Below, in pieces: positions 1-8,157 of a stretch of 64,000 nucleotides of DNA. Source of the DNA: Calothrix sp. NIES-4101 (GTDB lineage: Bacteria > Cyanobacteriota > Cyanobacteriia > Cyanobacteriales > Nostocaceae); the NCBI GenBank assembly GCA_004296455.1, contig AP018280.1, positions 2,170,001 to 2,234,000 of the forward strand. The letters run 5' to 3'. The position numbers and the translations under genes were made by a program. How positions within the stretch are numbered: position 1 is the first letter of the stretch; each line of letters starts with the position of its first letter. The notes under the pieces are model-generated. The model was not told the DNA's origin, made no database searches, and saw only the letters and a list, made by a program, of their open reading frames with translations.

Positions 1-1737
1 AAATCAAAACCTAGTCAAGCTTTATTAAGTCAAACAGCAATTAGAGTATCTCAGCAAAATCCCAGTAATCCATCGGCGATGGGTGGAGATAATGCGGATG
101 CTTATTTTGGCAATACAGGCTTTGGATTAAGAACACAAGTTAATCGCAGTTCACCTTTGACATCAAATAGAGGGCAACTCAATGCCCAAGCTGCCCCATT
201 ATCTAATTTCGGTACAGCAAATACACAAGAATTTACCGCTCCTGGGACACCACCAACCTTCAATCAATTATTAAATAATTCCCAGCCTGCAATTGCACCC
301 CTACCTCCCCTAGTAGGTGAAACACCACAGGCACAGTTGCCAACAAATCAACTCAATGCTTCAATGGCAACGCCAGGGGGTATAGCTGCGGGTACTGTGC
401 CAACTTTTAATCAATTGCTGAATAACCGGCAAGCTGGGAATTCTGGATTTGGACAAACATCGGCAAATAACGTCGCTACATCTTCAGAATTTGAAAGAAT
501 TCTGAATACACCAATGGAAACGCGATCGCCATTTCCTATCGGTAACAATTCCCCATCGTTTAATCAAATTCTCAATTCTCCCTTGGGAACGCAATCATCG
601 CTTGTCGAATCAACTCCGCCCACATTTAACCAGATTTTCAATTCCCAAGGTGGAAGCCTACCATCACCGAACGACCCCCAAATTCAGTCGCAATTGCCTG
701 TAAATAGCCCCCAACGTCCAGCCACAGAACGGGGTCCCATTATCAAGAGTACGGCGTTATCAGAACCATCTCTGAGATTGCAAGGTGTGTATGTTACCCA
801 AGATGAAACATCCGCACGGGCGAGATTAACGGGTACTTATCCTTTGACTCCCCAAGCTTTGTTTGGAGCAACCTTGGATTTGGTAAGTGACGGTAGCACC
901 TTTGATGATTCTCGTAACGAAGGTTTGAATATCAACGAATTGTATTTTGCGACTTCCTTGACAGGTTTGCCCAATCTACGATTTGTAATTGGTCAGATGG
1001 ATTTGACATCCTATTTTGACCGTAATAGTTTTGCGAAAGATGGAGCCAGTCAGTTTTTCAATCCCGTATTCCAAACCAATCCAGCATTATCAGCAACGGG
1101 AATATCTTCGCGTCCTGGTCTACTCGTAAATTGGAGTGTGACTGATAATATAGATGCCAAAGCGGCGGTATTTTCCTCCGCCAATAGTTTAAGTAATTTT
1201 ACCCTAGATGGTTTTGCTGGAGAAGTTGGAGTGCGTTTTGGGAATGCGATCGTGCGGGGGACTTATTCTACCGCTCGTGATGCCGGAAACCGCGATACCT
1301 TTCCCGAGAGCTTTAGTTTAGCTAGAGGTGATAATCGTTTTGGTATACTGCGTGATGACCGCGAAGAAGCTTATGGTCTGAATGCAGAAGTGTTTGTCCC
1401 GAATTTAAAATTGGGTCTTTTCGGTCGTTATGGTCGCTACGAAAACCGTGACTTAGGCAGAGGTGCTGATACTTATGTATTAGGTGCAACTTTGTTAGAC
1501 CTATTTACCCCCGATGACCGATTGGGATTAGCTTATGGACAAGCTTTAACAAATGATAGTTTGCGCCGGACTAGTAATCGTCCGGATGTGCTGGAACTGT
1601 ACTACGATTTTCCCTTGCTGGAAAATTTGAGGCTGGGATTTACAGTACAGGGACGGGATAGTTTCGAGGAAACTGTCTTAGGTGTCAGGGTGAAAACAGA
1701 GTTTGATGTTACCCCAAGAGGGAGAGTTGCTAGATGA
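1..1737 (+). CDS. Outer-membrane beta-barrel protein of the cellulose operon (5' partial)
   Basis: The reading frame is open from the first base of the window, so the true start lies upstream; the first internal ATG is at 79. The N-terminal half is rich in N, S, T, P and Q and looks disordered. It carries five degenerate copies of a motif like P-[ST]-F-N-Q-[LI]-[LF]-N, the first at about 259 and the last at about 622. The C-terminal 300 residues or so alternate polar and hydrophobic residues and end in barrel-like strands, reminiscent of OprB-type porins (for example a segment with INELYF followed by IGQMDLTSYFD). The stop overlaps the start of the TPR gene (ATGA). In E. coli BcsC one protein carries both TPRs and the barrel; here the barrel appears to be a separate gene. 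The export role is inferred from context. Confidence 0.7.
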   Translation, partial: KSKPSQALLSQTAIRVSQQNPSNPSAMGGDNADAYFGNTGFGLRTQVNRSSPLTSNRGQLNAQAAPLSNFGTANTQEFTAPGTPPTFNQLLNNSQPAIAPLPPLVGETPQAQLPTNQLNASMATPGGIAAGTVPTFNQLLNNRQAGNSGFGQTSANNVATSSEFERILNTPMETRSPFPIGNNSPSFNQILNSPLGTQSSLVESTPPTFNQIFNSQGGSLPSPNDPQIQSQLPVNSPQRPATERGPIIKSTALSEPSLRLQGVYVTQDETSARARLTGTYPLTPQALFGATLDLVSDGSTFDDSRNEGLNINELYFATSLTGLPNLRFVIGQMDLTSYFDRNSFAKDGASQFFNPVFQTNPALSATGISSRPGLLVNWSVTDNIDAKAAVFSSANSLSNFTLDGFAGEVGVRFGNAIVRGTYSTARDAGNRDTFPESFSLARGDNRFGILRDDREEAYGLNAEVFVPNLKLGLFGRYGRYENRDLGRGADTYVLGATLLDLFTPDDRLGLAYGQALTNDSLRRTSNRPDVLELYYDFPLLENLRLGFTVQGRDSFEETVLGVRVKTEFDVTPRGRVAR

Positions 1738-4112
1738 GTCCCAAGCAAAAAGGTAAAAGAATTTTGCCGCGAAACCAGGGAGATAGGGTGGTAAGTGCAG
1801 CAATTAAACCTTTATCACTTTTTCCTTTTTACTTATTTGTGTTTACTTTGGTTGCCACCCTCTCGCCTTTGAGTGTAGTTGCGCCAGCTACGGCTCAAAA
1901 TTCGAGTTCGGCAGTCCAAAAGGGTTTTAATCTACTTAAAAAAGGCTGGGTAAATGATGCGATCGCGGCTTTTCGGCAAGCTCTGAGAAGCAATCCGCAA
2001 TCATTACAAGCCAAGCTGGGTTTGGCTATTGGTTACAAGCGTGCCGGACGCATTGATGAAGCTTGGAATGCCTACCAGCAGGTGTTAGCACAAGACCCGA
2101 ACAATCAACTGGCATTAAAAACGGTGGGATTGCTAGGTACTTATAAACCGCAGTGGCAAACCGGAGGTATCCGAGCCCTAACGATTCTGTTACAACAGAA
2201 TCCCAATGACTTGGAAGCACGCAATCTACGTGCCCTACTCTACTTCTACCAAGGTCGTCAGACTGAAGCTGTGGCAGACTACCGGATTGTCTTAGCAAGT
2301 AATCCGACGGCGGAAACTTTGCTGAATGCAGCCCAGGCATATACATATGCTGGGGATGCAACTAGGGCTGTGGAGTTATTTAATCGCTACCGTTCGAGCG
2401 GAAAAGCAATTGTCGGCGATGCGGCAGTCGCCTATGGTAAGGCATTGCGGGAAAATGGTGATGCAACTGGTTCTGTCAGGGTACTAGAAGCACAGTTACA
2501 GCGTTCTCCAGGTCTTGATCGTACTGGTATCGAAACCCGCAAGGAATTGGCTGTGGCTTATCTTGCTAACCAGCAACCAGACCGAGCAGTGGCAACATTA
2601 CAGCCATTACAAGGGAGAGCAGATGCGGTATTACCCTTGGCTCGCTCTTTAAATGATATTCGTAAGCGATCGACTAATCCGGCATTGGCACAGCAAGTTG
2701 CAACGCTGTATCGTCAAGCTTTGGCAGCCAACCCTAATCCATCTGTATCATTAGTTCGGGAAGTCGCAGATGTCTTTACAGGCTTGCCTAATGGCGAAAC
2801 AACGGCTCTGCAACTCTACCGTCAATTGGCTTTACAGCAACCTAATGATAAGAGTTTGTTAGTGCGCCAGTTGGTACTGGAGAATAAATTGGGTTTGCTA
2901 TCCCGAAGTGATATGCGCCAGCGTTTGAGTATGGTATTGCAACCTTTACCTTCAGACACTGTGCAGCTACAACAATTAGGAGTAGCGCTAGCAGAAATTA
3001 ATACACCCGATCCAGAGTTTTTACCTGTATACCAAAGCCTGCTGCAAAATCGGGTGGATGTACCGATGTTGTATTTCCGAGTCGCCCAGATTTATTTGCA
3101 ACTCGGCGATATGGTAGGGGCAAGACAGGCATTAGCTGGGTATACCTCGACTCCGATTGGGAGTAGAGATTTAGCGCATCAACTTTTAGCAGCAGAAATT
3201 GAACGCCGTGAAGGTAATCTTGATGCTAGTGCCAGAAGATACCAGGCATTGATTAAAAGCAAGCCCGATCGCGCCGATATCATGGATGCCGGCTTACAGG
3301 GATTTGCTGGATTATTACGGCAGCAAAAACGTTACGAAGATGCTTTAGTTGTTTACGACCAACTTTTCCAACGCAACCCCCAAAGTTTGAATTTGCAATT
3401 GGGGCGAACTGTGATTGCTTATCAAGCAAAGCGGATTTCGGAAGCCGAAGCCAAAGCTGTTTTGGAAAATTGGTTAGCAACCCAGCCAGCGACGAATACA
3501 CCCCCGGAACTATATAACTTAGTGGAAGTACTGCCTTTATATCCAGAGCGAGAAACGCTTTATACGTATTTGGCGGAGGTTGATCCAGGTAATATTCCCA
3601 TGCAACTGCGGGTTATCGAAGCGATCGCCAAACGTAATCCTGCTCAAGCCCGTGCCAGAGTCAAACAGTTAATGGCGCGTTTGCCCCAGAATGCTAACTC
3701 CTTTGACTTGCAAGCACAACTAGCTAGAGCAGCAGGCGACTTAAGCCTGGCGGGGAAAATTTACGAGAGTATTTTGGCACAGCAACCTGATAATCTCACT
3801 GCTTTGACAGCATTAGGGGGAATTCGATTTGAGCAACAACGCTTTAACGAGGCTGAAAATATCTATGGCAGAGTTTTAGAACAGAAGCCAGAAGATCAAG
3901 AGGCACGTCGAGCAGTTGCTGACTTGACGGCAATTTTAGATAAACCCCTAGCAGCACTTGGGCAAATGGAAGATTTACAAGTCGAACAAATGCGCCAAGG
4001 CTCTAGTGATGCAGATTTGTCACGGCGAATGCAGCAAATACAGGAAGAGTTTTTGCAAAGGCGAGGTTTTCAACCCGCTTGGGAAGATTACCAAAGAAGG
4101 GGTGGTAATTAA
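1734..4112 (+). CDS. TPR-repeat periplasmic protein, BcsC-like scaffold without barrel
   Basis: The protein is 792 residues. A basic N-terminus and a hydrophobic stretch ending near APATAQ look like a signal peptide for export to the periplasm. The rest is a run of TPR-like helical repeats, for example the segments beginning at about residues 60-130 and again near 660-740 (A-x-A-x-x-Y-x-x-x-L-x-x-x-P pattern). In known cellulose systems the TPR part of BcsC guides the glucan from BcsB to the outer-membrane barrel. Here the C-terminus ends shortly after the last repeats in a charged tail, with no barrel. The gene overlaps the upstream barrel gene by 4 bases and precedes the GH8 gene, which supports a shared role. 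Membership of the BcsC TPR family is inferred from position and architecture. Confidence 0.75.
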   Translation: MSPKQKGKRILPRNQGDRVVSAAIKPLSLFPFYLFVFTLVATLSPLSVVAPATAQNSSSAVQKGFNLLKKGWVNDAIAAFRQALRSNPQSLQAKLGLAIGYKRAGRIDEAWNAYQQVLAQDPNNQLALKTVGLLGTYKPQWQTGGIRALTILLQQNPNDLEARNLRALLYFYQGRQTEAVADYRIVLASNPTAETLLNAAQAYTYAGDATRAVELFNRYRSSGKAIVGDAAVAYGKALRENGDATGSVRVLEAQLQRSPGLDRTGIETRKELAVAYLANQQPDRAVATLQPLQGRADAVLPLARSLNDIRKRSTNPALAQQVATLYRQALAANPNPSVSLVREVADVFTGLPNGETTALQLYRQLALQQPNDKSLLVRQLVLENKLGLLSRSDMRQRLSMVLQPLPSDTVQLQQLGVALAEINTPDPEFLPVYQSLLQNRVDVPMLYFRVAQIYLQLGDMVGARQALAGYTSTPIGSRDLAHQLLAAEIERREGNLDASARRYQALIKSKPDRADIMDAGLQGFAGLLRQQKRYEDALVVYDQLFQRNPQSLNLQLGRTVIAYQAKRISEAEAKAVLENWLATQPATNTPPELYNLVEVLPLYPERETLYTYLAEVDPGNIPMQLRVIEAIAKRNPAQARARVKQLMARLPQNANSFDLQAQLARAAGDLSLAGKIYESILAQQPDNLTALTALGGIRFEQQRFNEAENIYGRVLEQKPEDQEARRAVADLTAILDKPLAALGQMEDLQVEQMRQGSSDADLSRRMQQIQEEFLQRRGFQPAWEDYQRRGGN

Positions 4113-4266
4113 GCTTAATTTCCAGATTAAGTTAATTGCGATTTATTGAACGGGAACAATAGTAAAAACAAGGGCAAAATTTATTAACCAAGAGGTGACC
4201 AGAAAAAAGCAGAGGATAGGTTATTTTCCTTTCTCTTCTCTTTTCTCTTTGCCCATCCCTATACCC

Positions 4267-5559
4267 ATGAATCTTAGAATGCAGCACCTTCCCAAAATAG
4301 CGGCGATCGCCATTGCCATTGGTCTTTGTGCTTGTTTCTCTGGTTACTCGGTTGTGAAGAAAGAAGCACCGGATGTCAAAGTCCCAGTAAACAACTTGCC
4401 GACAACGGAAATTACGCCGTTGTTAGGTGAGGATAACACTGCAACTTTCCTCGCAGCTTTACCCCCAGCTACCCCGAATCGGGAATTACTGGCACAGAGT
4501 TGGGATAGTTATCGCCGCAGATTTATTCAAAATGATGGGCGAGTGATTGACTATGAAGCGAGCGATCGCTCCACTAGTGAAGGTCAAGCATATGCAATGT
4601 TGCGGGCTGTCCTCATTGATGATGCTGACACTTTTGCCAGGACTCTGGATTGGAGTGAAAAAAACCTTCAACGCCGAGAAAATGGCAAACCCCTTGATAG
4701 TTTGTGGGCTTGGAAATGGGGTAAACGAAATGATGGAACTTGGGGGGCGATCGATAATAATTTCGCTAGCGATGGCGATATTGATGCGATTACCGCTTTG
4801 ATTTTGGCTTCACGACGTTGGCAGCGTCCCGAATATCTAGACTTGGCTCGTACCAAGCTCAAAGATTTGTGGAACCATTCAACGGCGATCGGATTTGCTG
4901 GTAACAGGTATTTGCTACCAGGCCCCAGTCATGCCTTCATTCCCAACTCATCCACGCTTTACCTCAATCCTTCCTATCTGGCGACCTATGCATTTCGCAT
5001 CTTTGCGACAGTAGACCCCGATAGAGATTGGTTGAGTTTAGTTGATACTAGCTACCAAATTCTCGAAAAATCAGCCCAACTCTCTAATGTTGGTTTACCA
5101 AGTGATTGGGTTGCCTTAGATATCCCAACTGGGAAATACCAAATCTTGCCACGGACAAGCCAGATTCAAAGTTTATATAGCTTTGATGCCTATCGAGTCT
5201 GGTGGCGTGTGGCTTTAGATGCCGCTTGGTTTAATTCACCCCAAGCAAAACAATATCTCCAAACTGCAACCAAACATTTACAACAAATCTGGCGCGAACA
5301 AAAACGCTTGCCAGCACGTATTGATTTACAAGGGAAGCAATTGGTTGATTATGAAGCAACATCGCAATATGCAATGCTCTATGCCGCCTGGAATTTGATT
5401 GAACCCCAGCTAGGTAAAGAAATTCTGGAGCAGAAATTGTTACCTCAGTACAAACAAGGTATTTGGGATGACCACTCGGCATATTATACTCAGAATCTAG
5501 CTTGGTTAGGGTTAATAGAACCCTCAGTTTTACCAAGAAAATTGTTGCAAACCGATTAA
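4267..5559 (+). CDS. bcsZ: Glycoside hydrolase family 8 endoglucanase (BcsZ-like)
   Basis: This is a predicted beta-1,4-endoglucanase that trims cellulose during export. The GH8 signature is visible as ASDGDIDAITALILASRRW, and the upstream TSEGQAYAM segment carries the expected catalytic Glu. The frame opens at a GTG at 4195, but the ATG at 4267 starts directly before a signal sequence (basic residues, then IAAIAIAIGL and a Cys-containing LCAC site), so I prefer 4267. The LCAC site could make this a lipoprotein. Length (about 430 residues) is close to the family norm. It sits between the TPR gene and bcsB, the usual company of bcsZ. Confidence 0.88.
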   Translation: MNLRMQHLPKIAAIAIAIGLCACFSGYSVVKKEAPDVKVPVNNLPTTEITPLLGEDNTATFLAALPPATPNRELLAQSWDSYRRRFIQNDGRVIDYEASDRSTSEGQAYAMLRAVLIDDADTFARTLDWSEKNLQRRENGKPLDSLWAWKWGKRNDGTWGAIDNNFASDGDIDAITALILASRRWQRPEYLDLARTKLKDLWNHSTAIGFAGNRYLLPGPSHAFIPNSSTLYLNPSYLATYAFRIFATVDPDRDWLSLVDTSYQILEKSAQLSNVGLPSDWVALDIPTGKYQILPRTSQIQSLYSFDAYRVWWRVALDAAWFNSPQAKQYLQTATKHLQQIWREQKRLPARIDLQGKQLVDYEATSQYAMLYAAWNLIEPQLGKEILEQKLLPQYKQGIWDDHSAYYTQNLAWLGLIEPSVLPRKLLQTD

Positions 5560-5733
5560 ATATAAGCCTTCTTTGTGATGTCTTTAAATAAGCATCATTA
5601 TTTGGTGTTCATTTTGAGTTATAAAAAGAACAAATTTCCCGTTAGTAATTATAACTAATAGCAAGCAGAAAATTAAAACTCGCATATCTCTATCAATCTA
5701 CTACCAATTTACTATCTACCTACTATTTTCCTC

Positions 5734-8094
5734 ATGAAACAGTTGTTTCTTCTTTCCCAAATCAGTAAAAAAGCGTTTGTTCTTACTTTCTGCTGTTTAC
5801 TCTTTCCCAATTCATTTCCCAGCGCCCAGGCGATCGCTAATGAAGGACAAGGTACTTTAATTGCCCAAGCGACTACATCAAAGAAGACTGCAACTACCGC
5901 AAATGACGGAGAGAAAGGCGAAACTGCTAATGCCAAAAGCTTAAACACCTACAATTTAGAGTTCAATCGCAGTCCAATCGTCGGCAATAGAATGCGGTTA
6001 CGCGGTGTTTATTCTGAAGCTCGTCTGGGTTTTACCCGTCCTCGTGGTTGGAAAATTGACAAACAAACAGGAGCAATCCAAGCACTAATTCGCTTTCAGC
6101 ATTCACCATCCTTATATGCAAGCCGCTCCAATTTGACTGTGATGGTGAACGGAACCAGTGTAGGCAGTGCGCCACTCAACCGGAAACAATCCCAAGTTGG
6201 TCAATTACTAGTTAATATTCCCCCTAATCTCCTTCAGGATTACAACGAACTCACAGTAGTTGCCCAACAAAATAATCACCCCGAATGTAGTGACCCCAAT
6301 AGCCCTGATTTATGGACTGAAGTTTTACCCGATTCTAAAATTATTTTTAAATACCAACGACAACCACTTGCACTTAACTTCAGTCGCTATCCCTATCCAG
6401 TTTTTGACGATTTAGGTATAGAAGCCAGCAAACTTACTTATTTGCAGCCTCGACAAGTTAGCGAATCCTGGCTCACGGCTGCGGGTAGATTCCAAGCTGC
6501 ATTAGGTCGTCTCGCTGATTTCCGTCCGATTGAAACCAATATAGTTACTAGTATTACTAGTGTTAAAGATGACGAGCGTTTAGTTATTATCGGTACACCT
6601 AGCGAACAACCGGAACTAGCAGCGTTAAAAGAATTACCTCTAAACATTAGTGGCGGTCGGATTCTCGATAGTAGTAGTAATCCAGTTCCCGAAGATCGGG
6701 GAGTGTTAGTCCTGGCAACTAGCAAAAAAGAAGGTGGCACACCGATTCTGATTGTTACGGGTAATGGCCCTAAAGGTGTAGAAAAGGCAGCTAAGTTTTT
6801 GACCCAGCCTGATTTACGGAAAATGGGTACAGGTCAAGTGGTATTTGTTGACCAAATCAAAGATTCCACCACTCCTGGCATCCGTCAATGGCCTCGATAT
6901 TTACCCGATCGCAATTCATTTCAACTTAACGAACTGAAAACCCCGGTTAATAACGAACCATTTAAAGATATTACTGTGCGTGGTGCTGGTGCACCAGGAA
7001 TAGACATCGATTTCCGCGCTTTACCTGATGATCGCTTTATTCGTGGTAGTTCCATGAATTTGGTTTACAGTTATGGCCCACAGATTAATCCACGTACCTC
7101 TGCCGTACAGGTATTTTTGGATGGTAATTTTATTGGTGGTGCCAGATTAACCAATGAGTCAGGGGAAACACGTAAATCTCTGAAAGTTGATTTGCCTGCG
7201 AATTTGGTGAAGCCAGATTCTAAACTGCAAGTGTTCTTCCGCATGAATGCGCGAGAAGGGTTTGATAAACAACGCTGTCTGCAACCCCCTGACCAACAAC
7301 TGACAGGTACGGTACATTCAGATACCAGCTTTGATTTAAAGCGGGAGACTTCCGTACAGTTACCGGATTTGAATTTGCTCAAGTTTGGCTATCCTTTTGC
7401 AGCCCCTCAGGATTTATCGCGCACCGCAATCGTGATGTCAAAAACTCCATCAGCAATGGACATTTTGACATTTTTAGAGTTAAGCGAACGCTTAGGACGT
7501 TTAAGTCAAGCTGATGCAGTCAACCTCAAGGTTTATAACAGAGATACTTTACCAGAAGCAGTTCGTAAGGAAGACAACTTGGTTGCCATTGGCGTACTCA
7601 ATCAATTTCCCTTACCTGATGCTTTAAATAAATCCCCCGGTATTAACTTGAGTCAGGCATTTACGCGGACATCCAGCGAGGGTAATGTGCAAACCCCACA
7701 AGATAGTCAGGGGATGATTAAACAGGTGATTTCGCCTTGGAATAGCGATCGCGTTGTTTTGGCATTAACGGCACAAACAGAGGCTGGCTTGGAAAAGGTA
7801 CGTCAAGTTCTCAACCAAGACCCTTGGTTTTTCCAACTCAAACAGGACACGGTACTGATTAGTAGTGATAAAAAAGACCCTGTTCCCTATGATCCAGATG
7901 CATATCAGCTGACTTTCTCCCAAAGTGCCCCCCGTGTTAGTCGCGTGGAAGAGACAAGTTTACTGAGCAAACTTTCGCGTCTCATTCAAGATAATTGGCT
8001 GTTATTACCTTTGGGAATTGTCGGTATCTCGCTGTTGCTTTATGGCATTGTGCAAATATATCTGAAACGCTTAACTACAGGTGAAAGGAAGTAA
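5734..8094 (+). CDS. bcsB: Cellulose synthase periplasmic subunit BcsB
   Basis: The protein is 786 residues with a signal peptide ending around SAQA (residue 33) and one C-terminal transmembrane helix followed by a short basic tail (KRLTTGERK). This is the BcsB plan: a large periplasmic carbohydrate-binding region tethered to the inner membrane next to BcsA, where it guides the growing glucan. Two related domain pairs can be seen, each with a surface of the type V-x-V-x-x-N-G-x-x-V-G followed by PPNLL/PANLV. It lies 63 bases upstream of bcsA in the same orientation. The length matches the BcsB family. Assignment rests on topology, domain pattern and synteny. Confidence 0.9.
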   Translation: MKQLFLLSQISKKAFVLTFCCLLFPNSFPSAQAIANEGQGTLIAQATTSKKTATTANDGEKGETANAKSLNTYNLEFNRSPIVGNRMRLRGVYSEARLGFTRPRGWKIDKQTGAIQALIRFQHSPSLYASRSNLTVMVNGTSVGSAPLNRKQSQVGQLLVNIPPNLLQDYNELTVVAQQNNHPECSDPNSPDLWTEVLPDSKIIFKYQRQPLALNFSRYPYPVFDDLGIEASKLTYLQPRQVSESWLTAAGRFQAALGRLADFRPIETNIVTSITSVKDDERLVIIGTPSEQPELAALKELPLNISGGRILDSSSNPVPEDRGVLVLATSKKEGGTPILIVTGNGPKGVEKAAKFLTQPDLRKMGTGQVVFVDQIKDSTTPGIRQWPRYLPDRNSFQLNELKTPVNNEPFKDITVRGAGAPGIDIDFRALPDDRFIRGSSMNLVYSYGPQINPRTSAVQVFLDGNFIGGARLTNESGETRKSLKVDLPANLVKPDSKLQVFFRMNAREGFDKQRCLQPPDQQLTGTVHSDTSFDLKRETSVQLPDLNLLKFGYPFAAPQDLSRTAIVMSKTPSAMDILTFLELSERLGRLSQADAVNLKVYNRDTLPEAVRKEDNLVAIGVLNQFPLPDALNKSPGINLSQAFTRTSSEGNVQTPQDSQGMIKQVISPWNSDRVVLALTAQTEAGLEKVRQVLNQDPWFFQLKQDTVLISSDKKDPVPYDPDAYQLTFSQSAPRVSRVEETSLLSKLSRLIQDNWLLLPLGIVGISLLLYGIVQIYLKRLTTGERK

Positions 8095-8157
8095 CTAGCT
8101 TGCATCTTGGCAGTATGAATTGCATCTCTAGAAATTATCAAAAAGCGAAAACCCAAA

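Noticed and set aside
4195-4266. GTG start for the GH8 endoglucanase
   Set aside because: The preceding 24 residues would come before a normal signal peptide; ATG at 4267 fits better.
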